Assembly: GCF_001025215.1 (NCBI RefSeq)
Contig: NZ_AP012330.1
Location: 2,108,001 to 2,172,000 of the forward strand
Reading direction: 5' to 3'
DNA: 64,000 nucleotides
DNA from: Bifidobacterium pseudocatenulatum DSM 20438 = JCM 1200 = LMG 10505
Lineage (GTDB): Bacteria; Actinomycetota; Actinomycetes; Actinomycetales; Bifidobacteriaceae
Below the pieces are notes generated by a model that saw only the letters and a program-made list of their open reading frames with translations, was not told where the DNA came from and made no database searches. Of this stretch, positions 44,254 to 57,272 are shown piece after piece. Numbering within the stretch: position 1 is the first letter of the stretch; every line of letters starts with the position of its first letter. The position numbers and the translations under genes are program-made.

Positions 44254-44269
44254 TTGCAAACGTAAGCAA
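44254..44269 (-). promoter_or_regulatory. LacI-type operator upstream of binding protein 2
   Basis: TTGCAAACGTAAGCAA, a palindrome with two mismatched pairs, about 115 bases upstream of the start codon. It matches the malE/alpha-glucosidase site at 28309. Positions 44270-44494 hold related ACCGTTTGCG and GTAAACGATG words but no gene. Confidence 0.65.
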
Positions 44270-44494
44270 GAAAAACCATTTTTAGAGTGATTTTACGATC
44301 GCAGGTTTTTCTCAAAATACTTTATTTTCAACGGTTTTCATCACACTGTCTTTATGAAACCGTTTGCGACACACCCTCCATATCACACGGCAACAATCGC
44401 AGTGAATCGCGAACCTGACGCCGTACGGCAACAAAAAACGTCGGCGGTTTGTAAACGATGTCAAACTACCGACGCTCAGCCCAGCGCAACGCAC

Positions 44495-45199
44495 CTAGCA
44501 ATTCCAATGCTCGATAACGTTGTCTCCCTTATATTGGCTCAGCACGCAATAATGCGCGGTGTCGAGGCGCAGCAAACGCGCGAAATGCGGATCGACGTCC
44601 AGCCACTGCGAGGTGAGGATGCGCAACACATGCGCGTGCGCCACCAACAGCACGTCATGACCGGCATTGAGCAGCGGCATCACCGCGTCGATCGCATCGC
44701 GGGTGCGCGCGGCGGCCTCCTCAACCGTCTCGCCAGGGCCATTGTGCACCGGAACCTGCTCGCCGCTTGGCAACGTCTCAACCCAGTCGCCCTCCAACGA
44801 TTCGGGAAGGGAACGCGGACCGTCGCGCCATACATCCCACTGGAAGCCGCCAGCCTCGCTCACCTCCTGGCGTGTACGCCCTTCGGCACGGCCGTAATCC
44901 CATTCCGCAATCTCGTCAAGCACTTTGAAATCGCCATAACCAGCCAGTTGCGCGGTCTGCTGGGCGCGACGCAGGGGGCTTGCGAACATGCAGCCTTGGT
45001 CGAAACCATTGGGGAACGCCTCACGAAGACGCTCGCCCGCCGCACGAGCCTGCTCGCAACCGGTATCGGTCAACGGAATATTGGTTCGGCCGGTATGCTG
45101 GCCCGATTCGCTCCACACAGTCTGGCCATGGCGCAGCAGTACCAGGCGGCCGGGCGCGATTGAAGAAGCATCCTTGCTTCCGACTTGAGTATCTGTCAT
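44495..45199 (-). CDS. Histidine phosphatase family protein (phosphoglycerate mutase-like)
   Basis: A 234-aa cofactor-independent histidine phosphatase. The RHG motif LLRHGQT gives the phospho-accepting His24. The conserved SPLRRAQQTAQ, the acidic EWDYGRAEGR and the second His in VLLVAHAHVLRIL complete the active site. It resembles acid phosphatase/phosphoglycerate-mutase-like enzymes of actinobacteria; the natural substrate is unknown. The ATG is preceded almost directly by AGGAG. It is divergent from the DUF4235 gene. Confidence 0.9.
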   Translation of the reverse strand: MTDTQVGSKDASSIAPGRLVLLRHGQTVWSESGQHTGRTNIPLTDTGCEQARAAGERLREAFPNGFDQGCMFASPLRRAQQTAQLAGYGDFKVLDEIAEWDYGRAEGRTRQEVSEAGGFQWDVWRDGPRSLPESLEGDWVETLPSGEQVPVHNGPGETVEEAAARTRDAIDAVMPLLNAGHDVLLVAHAHVLRILTSQWLDVDPHFARLLRLDTAHYCVLSQYKGDNVIEHWNC

Positions 45200-45328
45200 A
45201 CTCCTACTCTAGCCGACGAAAAGCGTTTCACCAGCAATCTTCCACCACGTGTCTTAAGCGCTTCGCAACGCACGCATGCGCCGGCGAAATCCAACCGAAA
45301 TCCGACGGCACGGTCTACACTGGAAATC

Positions 45329-45709
45329 ATGAGTGAAATGCCTGACCCGGAATCCAGCGCAGACCGCATCGTAGCGTCGCTGCATAACGTCGACGAGAAA
45401 GTGAATGCCCTGCGCGAACAGCGAATCAACGATCCCGACGATCTTTGCGACAAGATGTTCAAGGTGGCCGCCCCCACGCTGGCCGGACTCGTGTTCGGCA
45501 AACTGTTCGAACTGGCATGGCGCAAGTCGGTCGGCCGCAAAGCCGTGTTGCCGGACGGCACCACCGACAAACGCAAGGAACTGGCGCTGAATCTCGTGTT
45601 CGGCGTGGCTTCCGCAGGACTCGGCGCGCTGGTATCGCAACTATCCGACCGCGGATCGCAGGCGCTGGTCGATCGCCGCCACTCCCGTCAATCGCGCCGA
45701 ATCCGCTGA
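45329..45709 (+). CDS. DUF4235 family protein
   Basis: About 126 aa from the ATG at 45329. The first 45 residues are acidic and hydrophilic (VDEKVNALREQRIN). The core matches the DUF4235 pattern: FKVAAPTLAGLVFGKLFELAWRK, then ALNLVFGVASAGLGALVSQLSDRG, two membrane-associated segments, and a basic tail. Function unknown. TACACT lies seven bases before the ATG and no Shine-Dalgarno is visible, which suggests a leaderless mRNA. Confidence 0.78.
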   Translation: MSEMPDPESSADRIVASLHNVDEKVNALREQRINDPDDLCDKMFKVAAPTLAGLVFGKLFELAWRKSVGRKAVLPDGTTDKRKELALNLVFGVASAGLGALVSQLSDRGSQALVDRRHSRQSRRIR

Positions 45710-45889
45710 AACCGTGGAATCCGCTAGATTTGCCGATAAGCGCAAATTTCGCCAGATCCGCAAACAATCCCACTCCAACTTCCATATTTCGAAGCGTGCG
45801 ATTCAGATCTGCAATTGAAGCTGCGGCTGGAACCGCACGAAACTGCACGAAACTGCGATTGGAAGGAATGCGCTTGCGGGCGAAAATAC

Positions 45890-45917
45890 TTGCGCAATTA
45901 CGCGGATGGGATATAAA
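45890..45917 (+). promoter_or_regulatory. Promoter of the nitroreductase gene (predicted leaderless)
   Basis: TTGCGC (45890-45895) and TATAAA (45912-45917) have a 16-base spacer. The ATG follows eight bases after the -10, so transcription should begin at or next to the start codon. There is no ribosome site. The bases 45710-45889 show no gene; GCACGAAACT is repeated in tandem at about 45836. Confidence 0.6.
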
Positions 45918-45925
45918 TAGTCAAC

Positions 45926-46705
45926 ATGAGTAATATTCTGCATAATGCAACTGTCGACACTCTGCTGGAGCGTCGTTCCATCCGCAAATTCAAACCGAAG
46001 CCGCTGAGCGACGATATCGTCGAAACTCTCGAAACCGTGGCCCAGCATGCCGCAAGCAGCCAATTCCTGAACGACTGGTCGGCAATCCGCATCACCGATC
46101 CGGCCGCAAAGAAGCGTCTTGCCGAAATCGGCGGGCAGCCATATATCGCGACCGCGCCACTGCTGTACGTGTTTGTGCTTGACGAGCATCGCAATGCGGC
46201 CATCGCAGCTTCCAAGGGCGTTGAGACCGCTTCCGACGAGTTTACGTTGAATGGCAGCTATCGTTACACTCAGGCACAGAATGACGCAGTTTTGGCGCTT
46301 CATGCGATGGAGACGGCCGCTTATTCGCTCGGCCTTGGCTGTGTGATTCTCGGCTCGCTGCTTAACGATGTTCCGGCTTTGATTGATCTGCTGAATCTTC
46401 CGGAATACACGTACCCTGTGCTCGGACTTGCGATTGGCAAGCCCGATCAGGATCCCGCACTCAAGCCGCGTATGCCGCGCTCCATGCAGTTCTTTGAGAA
46501 TGAGTATCCGTCGAACAATGAGACGTTGCTTGCCGGTTTGCAGGATTTTGACGAGGAAGTGCATCGGTATTACGATTTGCGCAATACCGAGCGCCCAGTT
46601 GATCCGTTCAGCGATCAGATCGCGTCGAATGCGGTCGATTCCGGTGTGACCAGCAAGGCCGTGGCTCCAAACGCCAAGCGCCAAGGCTTCCGCCTCGAGC
46701 GCTAA
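45926..46705 (+). CDS. Nitroreductase family protein
   Basis: A 259-aa flavin-dependent oxidoreductase of the nitroreductase/NfsA-FRP type. The N-terminal LERRSIRKFKPKPLSDD is the FMN-binding arginine/serine motif. HAASSQFLNDWSAIRI, the central QNDAVLALHAMETAAYSLGLG helix and VLGLAIGKPD complete the fold. The C-terminal extension of about 70 residues (RSMQFFENEYPSNNE...) is typical of the larger FRP subgroup that uses NADPH. A role in reducing quinones or nitro compounds is general family knowledge; the physiological substrate is unknown. Probably translated from a leaderless transcript. Confidence 0.88.
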   Translation: MSNILHNATVDTLLERRSIRKFKPKPLSDDIVETLETVAQHAASSQFLNDWSAIRITDPAAKKRLAEIGGQPYIATAPLLYVFVLDEHRNAAIAASKGVETASDEFTLNGSYRYTQAQNDAVLALHAMETAAYSLGLGCVILGSLLNDVPALIDLLNLPEYTYPVLGLAIGKPDQDPALKPRMPRSMQFFENEYPSNNETLLAGLQDFDEEVHRYYDLRNTERPVDPFSDQIASNAVDSGVTSKAVAPNAKRQGFRLER

Positions 46706-46710
46706 CGGAA

Positions 46711-46962
46711 CTACTTACGACGTGGTTTGTAGCCTTTTTTGCGGGAATGCGGTTTAATCTGCTGATTGAAGGGCACGTACGTGTAGCTGGATTGTGGATC
46801 GCGATGTGTGAGATGCCAGGTTCCGCAGAATTCGCACCGATACACCCATAGTTCAGTGCCGCGTTCACGCCAGCTCTGGTCGGCGGCCTGCCGGGCCGTC
46901 GCTTTGTCGCGATACATGATTTTGTTCGATTCGACGCAGCGTTTGGGTACGAAATAATGCAT
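46711..46962 (-). CDS. Small Cys/His-rich protein of unknown function
   Basis: 83 aa from the ATG at 46962, preceded by TGGGGAACT. A basic protein whose centre reads YRCEFCGTWHLTHR: C-x2-C-x3-H-x3-H, a plausible zinc site. The tail is Lys/Arg-rich (KKGYKPRRK). It may bind nucleic acid, but this is inference; I do not recognise a named family. Convergent with the nitroreductase gene, and located just downstream of the rRNA operon. Confidence 0.72.
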   Translation of the reverse strand: MHYFVPKRCVESNKIMYRDKATARQAADQSWRERGTELWVYRCEFCGTWHLTHRDPQSSYTYVPFNQQIKPHSRKKGYKPRRK

Positions 46963-47042
46963 AGTTCCCCAGTCTATTCCACCATCGGATAAGGGCAGGA
47001 AGCTCCCCTGGAATTCCTGGGATCCCCCAGCGTCCCGGGACT

Positions 47043-47115
47043 CCCAGTGGGTGGAGGAATCCGCCCGCCCACGGGCCTTCCGGCGGAACAAAACACCCAG
47101 TGGGTGGAGGAATCA
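47043..47115. repeat. Direct repeat downstream of the rRNA operon
   Basis: CCCAGTGGGTGGAGGAATC occurs at 47043-47061 and 47097-47115. A shorter TGGAGGAAG follows at about 47159. The intervening bases are GC-rich with CGCCCGCCCACGGG and CCTTCCGGCG words. No gene is seen in 46963-47184. Confidence 0.6.
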
Positions 47116-47184
47116 TCCCGCCGGCAGTCCTTCCGGCGTCCAAAAACCTCCACCGAATGGAGGAAGACACCCGTGCGCGGGAAT

Positions 47185-47231
47185 AAAAAAGGACCTTCCG
47201 GGAACCCCGATGGGGCTCGACCGGAAGGTCC
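47185..47231 (-). terminator. rRNA operon terminator
   Basis: On the minus strand GGACCTTCCGG pairs with CCGGAAGGTCC and is followed by T6. An inner stem AGCCCC/GGGGTT adds to it. Confidence 0.9.
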
Positions 47232-47241
47232 ATAAGTTGAA

Positions 47242-47358
47242 TGCGGCGGCGTGCTACTCTCCCACACCCTCTCGAGTGCAGTACCATCGCCGCGACCAGG
47301 CCTTAGCTTCCGGGTTCGGAAAGGGACCGGGCGTCTCACCTGGGCCATGACCACCGCA
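47242..47358 (-). rRNA. rrf: 5S ribosomal RNA
   Basis: The minus strand reads TGCGGTGGTCATGGCCC... through CCCGGAAGCTAAG to GAGAGTAGCACGCCGCCGCA. The ends pair over eight bases. Conserved 5S words are CGAACCCGGAAGCTAAG and GGTACTGCA. Length about 117 nt. Confidence 0.93.
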
Positions 47359-47568
47359 AAACCAATATAACGGCCAACCACAAGGATCGGCCGGCAGAAC
47401 CGGAACCACGCCACGATTCCGATCGTGGCGGTCCGGGAACCGGACAACGGACGCGAGCAAAACGCTTCACCGGTATCGTTTCCGTGACCACAAGAAACAA
47501 TGCTCCTTGCCATCCAACGAAAGAAACCACCACAGGACGAGACCCGACCCAACAAGCGGGTCGGAAAG

Positions 47569-52627
<5,059 letters not shown>

Positions 52628-52884
52628 AACTTTGCAGAAAGCCAACATGTGACTCTCAAAAACAAGAAAATTGACGATCGCCTTATAAGGAAAGGCGCAT
52701 CGCACGAAAACCTCACCGTCCTTCAAGGCCTCCCGGCCACTCGCGAACGAGCGGACGATGAACTGGCAATCATTGACTATAAAGAAGTAGTACAAATACG
52801 CTCTTGAGTTCTCAAACCACCACCGCTCACCCGCCTCGAGGCACCCCAACCGGGGAACCACTCGCCGAGCGGCAGCGAAGAGTC
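52628..52884 (-). other. rRNA operon leader
   Basis: Transcribed leader of about 257 bases with a GTGGTTTGAGAACTC element at 52807-52823 matching one in the spacer. The hairpin arms CTCGTTCGCGAG and GGCCTTCAAGG-type words are probably processing stems. No gene is seen. Confidence 0.55.
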
Positions 52885-52913
52885 AATTTACACGAACCCC
52901 GGCGATCACGCAA
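52885..52913 (-). promoter_or_regulatory. rRNA operon promoter
   Basis: On the minus strand TTGCGT (52908-52913) and TAAATT (52885-52890) are spaced by 17 bases, with TG just upstream of the -10. About 258 bases upstream of mature 16S. Positions 52914-53229 contain the upstream region and no convincing gene. Confidence 0.6.
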
Positions 52914-53229
52914 ATCGACCCTTCCAAAGATACCCTAAAACCGTTGCAAATAAACACATCCCTCGGCGTGTCCCGATTCCGTCCATCTGAATCGTCTTTC
53001 TCCTTTTCCACAGAAACCAGCTCATCCTTCCGGAAAACATGTTCGTCGTATGAGTCGCCTTATCAGGAATTGACGGAACGATACGTTGAGGGGATTCTGT
53101 TATCCTGTGGGGCGCAGCGGAGCAAAATGGCCTGCCAAGACGGGATGGTCCCTTTCCTGAACAGGCTTTTGACTCAAATAGAAGACGGATCGAATATTCC
53201 GCAGTGATACCGTGAAGGGAGGGAACGGC

Positions 53230-53691
53230 ATGGAGGCGCAGCCTATGAGGCTACAGGACCTGAGACTCAAAGAAGGAATGTCTCTAGAACAGCTGGCCGA
53301 GCTCTCCGGCGTGGATCATGATCGTCTCGTCATGTTCGAAAACAATCCGGAAACCATACGCAATATGCATTTGGACACCGCTCGCCAAATTGCCAAAGCA
53401 TTGCACTGCAACGTGTTGGAGCTCCATCCCGACGAAGGTTGGAGAGGCGGAATCCACTGCGCTGAATCCGGGCTAAGAGACATTCGTCGGACTCGCGGCT
53501 ATACGCAAAACGAGTTGTCAGAGATGACAGGGATTCCCCAGCCGAACATCTCTTGGTTTGAGACAGGCTATCGCTCGACCTCAGGCATGCGGCTGGATAC
53601 AGCCAGGCGTCTGTCGGAAGCGCTTCGATGCGATCCGACAGATTTCCTAAAAGAAGCGTATAGCCGATATGAAAATAAATGTTGTATCTGA
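53230..53691 (+). CDS. Tandem XRE-type helix-turn-helix protein
   Basis: About 153 aa from the ATG at 53230, with AGGGAGGGAA upstream. Two XRE/Cro-type HTH domains lie in one chain: LRLKEGMSLEQLAELSGVDHDRLVMFEN, then LRDIRRTRGYTQNELSEMTGIPQPNISWFE, each followed by a conserved LDTARxxAxAL helix. A head-to-tail double HTH could bind operators as a monomer. No effector domain is present. It is divergent from the rRNA operon and not in a toxin-antitoxin arrangement. The target is unknown. Confidence 0.82.
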   Translation: MEAQPMRLQDLRLKEGMSLEQLAELSGVDHDRLVMFENNPETIRNMHLDTARQIAKALHCNVLELHPDEGWRGGIHCAESGLRDIRRTRGYTQNELSEMTGIPQPNISWFETGYRSTSGMRLDTARRLSEALRCDPTDFLKEAYSRYENKCCI

Positions 53692-53836
53692 TTTAGATAA
53701 AACACTTAAATTTCATCGGACGCCATACTTCAACAAACGAATGCATCCCGCGCACCTCCCATCTCACCAAAAAGATTAGGCAAGAAAGAAGCCCATCAAT
53801 CATTGACTTCACAAACCTTTCCCTTCCAGAAAGCTG

Positions 53837-53874
53837 GATAACGTCCGAGATTTTGCGCACTTTCGGACGTTATC
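53837..53874. repeat. Inverted repeat at the P-type ATPase 3' end
   Basis: Perfect 12-bp arms GATAACGTCCGA and TCGGACGTTATC with a 14-base loop, overlapping the ATPase stop codon. No T-run follows on either strand, so termination is uncertain. Confidence 0.5.
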
Positions 53875-56866
53875 TGGCGCGGAGGACGCATTTGCGCAGT
53901 TCGGAAGCGATGAGCACGATCATGGCAAGGCCGAGGCATTCGACCCATGCGCCGACGCTGAGCGGTACCGTACCGAAAGCGGTGTTGAGGAACGGAATGT
54001 AAATCACCGCCAGCTGCAATACCATGCTCAGCGCGATCGCGCCCCATAGCCACTTGTTGGAGAACAGTCCGACGAACGCTGACTGCAAGTGCGAGCGCGA
54101 GGCAAGCGCGTTCAGCATTTGCGCGAACACGAGAATCGTGAAGCCCATGGTGCGTGCTTCCGTCATTTGTGCGTCGTGACCGATCGCATCGACGGAACGG
54201 TCGGTGAACAGACCGCCGTCCAAGTGCATGTCCATGCCGATCAGGGTGACGGCCGCCATAATCACACCGATGAAAATGATGTCGCCCCACATTTCGGCGT
54301 CAATCACGCGATCGGTGAGTTTGCGCGGCTTGCGCGCCATCACATCGTCGGTGGACGGGTCGACGCCCATGGCGAGCGCGGGTGCCGCGTCGGTGAGCAG
54401 GTTGATCCACAGCAGCTGCGTGGCAAGCAGCGGCACGGTCACGCCTTGGCTGCCGGGCTGGGTGATGCCGAGGAATCCGGCGAGCATCACCCCGCCGAAC
54501 ACGGTGAACACTTCGCCCACATTGGAGCTCAGCAGGTAGCGCAGGAACTTGCGGATGTTGTCGAAAATGCCGCGTCCTTCACGCACGGCTGCGACGATGG
54601 TGCTGAAGTTGTCGTCGGCGAGGATCATTTTCGCGCTCTGCTTGGTCACTTCAGTGCCGGTAATGCCCATGGCGACGCCAATATCGGCGGTTTTGACTGC
54701 GGGAGCGTCGTTCACGCCGTCACCGGTCATGGCCACGATATTGCCTTGCCGTTGCAAGGATTCAACGATCTTCAACTTGTGTTCCGGCGCGACTCGCGCA
54801 TAGACGGACACTTCACTGGTCACCTTGTCGAATGCCGCTTCGTCGGATAGTTCGTCAAGCTGGCTGCCGGTCATGGCCGTGCCGCCCTTGTCGATAATAC
54901 CCAGATCGGTGGCGATGCGCGCCGCGGTCAGCGGGTGATCGCCGGTAATCATTACCGTACGAATGCCGGCGCGATGCGCTTCGGCAACCGAATCACGCAC
55001 TTCCGTACGCGGCGGATCGATGATGCCAACCATGCCGACCCAAATCAAATCGTTCTCAAGCACATCGCTTTGTTCCGCAATATCGGCAACATGACCTGCG
55101 GAATTCAGCATGATTCCCGGCACTTGCGCAAGAGAAGCGGTACCGAGCGGACGATAAGCCTGACCCAACGTGCGGTATGCGTCGGAGGAAAGCTGTTCGA
55201 CAGTCGCAAGAATCTGCTGACGATCACCTTCCGTAAGTGGACGTACCGCACCGCCGACCGCAATCCTGCTGCAATATCCAAGAAGCACATCGGGGGCACC
55301 CTTGGAGAAGACGGTCAGACGGCCGGCGTCAGCGTTGTCTTGCGCCACGATGGACATGCGCTTACGTTCGGAAGTAAACGGGATTTCGCCAACGCGCTCG
55401 TAGTTGGCGTACTTGCGATCCGCCTTCACTTTTCGTGCTGCGACGATGAGTGAGACTTCGGTCGGGTCGCCGACCGCCTCCCACGTTACGTTTTCCGCAT
55501 TTCCGGCAGAAGCAGCAGATTCGCGCAGTTCGCCGTCATTCGCCAACGCGCCCACGGCAAGGGTCGCAACGGCTTCCGATTCGATGATCCCGCGTATTTG
55601 CGCATGTTCCATGGTCTGTGGATCGACCACCATGCGGCCTTCCGGCGCATAGCCGGTGCCAGTAAGCTGCACTTCGCCGCTCGGAGTGACCACACGCTCC
55701 ACGGTCATCTCATTGCGGGTGAGCGTGCCGGTCTTATCGGAGCAGATCACCGACGCAGATCCAAGCGTTTCCACCGAATGCAGCTTCTTGACGATCGCAT
55801 TGTGCATGGCCATGCGCTGCACGCCGAGCGCGAGCACCACCGTAAGAATCGCAGCCAAACCTTCCGGCACGGCCGCAACCGCCAGAGAAACGGCCAACAG
55901 CAGCGAATCGATCACATCGTGAACGTCTTGGAAGCCTTCGGTAAGCGCGAGCGCGACCAACACCACGACCGCGATGATGCATACCGCGCTGCCGAGGATT
56001 TTGGAAACGTAGTTCATTTCCTTTTGCAGCGGGGTTTCGTCGTCTTCCGTGGCTTGCAGCAGATCGGCGATTTTACCGACCTGCGTGCCCATGCCGGTGC
56101 TGGTTACGATGGCGCGGCCGGTGCCTTGCGTTACGGACGTGCCGTTGAACACCATGTTGGCGCGGTCGCCGAGGGCCTTCGCCTGTGCGAGGGTGTCGGT
56201 CTTTTTGCCGACGGGCACGCTTTCGCCGGTGAGGCTGGCTTCCGCGATTCGTAGGCTGGCGGCGGCGAAGAGGCGTCCGTCCGCGGAAACGGAGTCGCCT
56301 TCGCCGAGCACGATGATGTCGCCGAGCACCACGTCAACCGTGTTGATGCGTTCGATTTTGCCGTCACGCAGCACGTTGGTTTGCGGCGCGGTCATGCTGG
56401 AGAGCGCTTCGACGGCGGCTTCCGCCTTCGATTCCTGGATGTAGCCGAGCACCGCGTTGACGATGAGGATCAGCACGATGACGATGGCGTCGAACGGCAA
56501 TGCTTCGCCGCCTTCCACACCCGGTACGGCGTTGGCGCGTTCAATGAACCATGCGACGAGCGAAATGCCGGTTGCGGCCAGCAACAGGTAGACAAGGGGG
56601 TCTTTGAATTGTTCGAGGAATTTCTTCCATTTCGGCACCGGCGGTGCGGACGAGAGTTCGTTCGGCCCGTACTTGTCGAGACGCCGCTTGGCTTCCGCTT
56701 GACTCAGGCCGGTATTCAAATCGACACCAAGCGATTGCGCTACGGTTTGCGCATCGGCGAGCGACGGATCGACTTGCGTTTGCGTCGCGATATTTTTCGC
56801 TTGTTCGAAATTTCCCGAACTGGTATCGCGGAATTGGGTGGATTGATCTTCCTTGCGATCAACCAT
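53870..56866 (-). CDS. Cation-transporting P-type ATPase (P2, calcium-type)
   Basis: A 998-aa membrane pump. Features: N-terminal cation-ATPase domain (about 35-110), two helices, actuator motif TGES (213-216), VPEGL in helix M4 (334-337), phosphorylation motif DKTGTLT with Asp377, nucleotide-binding domain, hinge TGDGVNDAPAVKTADIG and six C-terminal helices. PEGL and length place it in P2-type ATPases, which move calcium and sometimes other cations; direction and ion are not provable here. AAGGAGAT precedes the ATG. Monocistronic and divergent from lacZ. Confidence 0.93.
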   Translation of the reverse strand: MVDRKEDQSTQFRDTSSGNFEQAKNIATQTQVDPSLADAQTVAQSLGVDLNTGLSQAEAKRRLDKYGPNELSSAPPVPKWKKFLEQFKDPLVYLLLAATGISLVAWFIERANAVPGVEGGEALPFDAIVIVLILIVNAVLGYIQESKAEAAVEALSSMTAPQTNVLRDGKIERINTVDVVLGDIIVLGEGDSVSADGRLFAAASLRIAEASLTGESVPVGKKTDTLAQAKALGDRANMVFNGTSVTQGTGRAIVTSTGMGTQVGKIADLLQATEDDETPLQKEMNYVSKILGSAVCIIAVVVLVALALTEGFQDVHDVIDSLLLAVSLAVAAVPEGLAAILTVVLALGVQRMAMHNAIVKKLHSVETLGSASVICSDKTGTLTRNEMTVERVVTPSGEVQLTGTGYAPEGRMVVDPQTMEHAQIRGIIESEAVATLAVGALANDGELRESAASAGNAENVTWEAVGDPTEVSLIVAARKVKADRKYANYERVGEIPFTSERKRMSIVAQDNADAGRLTVFSKGAPDVLLGYCSRIAVGGAVRPLTEGDRQQILATVEQLSSDAYRTLGQAYRPLGTASLAQVPGIMLNSAGHVADIAEQSDVLENDLIWVGMVGIIDPPRTEVRDSVAEAHRAGIRTVMITGDHPLTAARIATDLGIIDKGGTAMTGSQLDELSDEAAFDKVTSEVSVYARVAPEHKLKIVESLQRQGNIVAMTGDGVNDAPAVKTADIGVAMGITGTEVTKQSAKMILADDNFSTIVAAVREGRGIFDNIRKFLRYLLSSNVGEVFTVFGGVMLAGFLGITQPGSQGVTVPLLATQLLWINLLTDAAPALAMGVDPSTDDVMARKPRKLTDRVIDAEMWGDIIFIGVIMAAVTLIGMDMHLDGGLFTDRSVDAIGHDAQMTEARTMGFTILVFAQMLNALASRSHLQSAFVGLFSNKWLWGAIALSMVLQLAVIYIPFLNTAFGTVPLSVGAWVECLGLAMIVLIASELRKCVLRAR

Positions 56867-57079
56867 GATGATCTCCTTGGGAGCGCCGCGGAGTAGTCAG
56901 CACTCCCCTGCCGTTGCGATAGTGCGAAAACTGCGGAAAATTGCGATTTTCACAGATTCCGTCTGACAGGGCAATGCTGCGCGGTTGTGGACACCGGACG
57001 TGCGCCATCGGTGCATTCCTGCCATTATTACACACCGTGCCCATTTTGCAAGACTGCAACGCACCGTCTTTTGTCAAGA

Positions 57080-57234
57080 TTTCACAAAATCGTGAAACAT
57101 AATCTGCAATCTTATTTCGACCGCGCATTCGATTACACGGCAACACCGACGGCAATGTCGCTACCATCTTTGGCGGAAGTGTGATATGTTATCGGATGTT
57201 AGTAAACAAAATTACTTACGCTATGATTCGTAGC
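57080..57234 (+). promoter_or_regulatory. Inverted repeats upstream of lacZ
   Basis: Three candidates: TTTCAC-N6-GTGAAA (57080-57097), TTAGTAA-N6-TTACTTA (57199-57218, one mismatch) and GCTATGATTCGTAGC (57220-57234). The last two lie within 75 bases of the lacZ start and look like operators. No regulator gene is adjacent. Confidence 0.45.
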
Positions 57235-57272
57235 GTACATTGGCAACGTCGCAATGGATAGGGGTAGTTACT

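Noticed and set aside
52944..53207. 87-codon plus-strand ORF upstream of the XRE gene
   Set aside because: Ser-rich product without a domain, no ribosome site, and it overlaps the rRNA promoter upstream region.
57240..57272. TTG start for lacZ at 57240
   Set aside because: AGGGG is correctly placed only for the ATG at 57273; the extra 11 residues lack family similarity.
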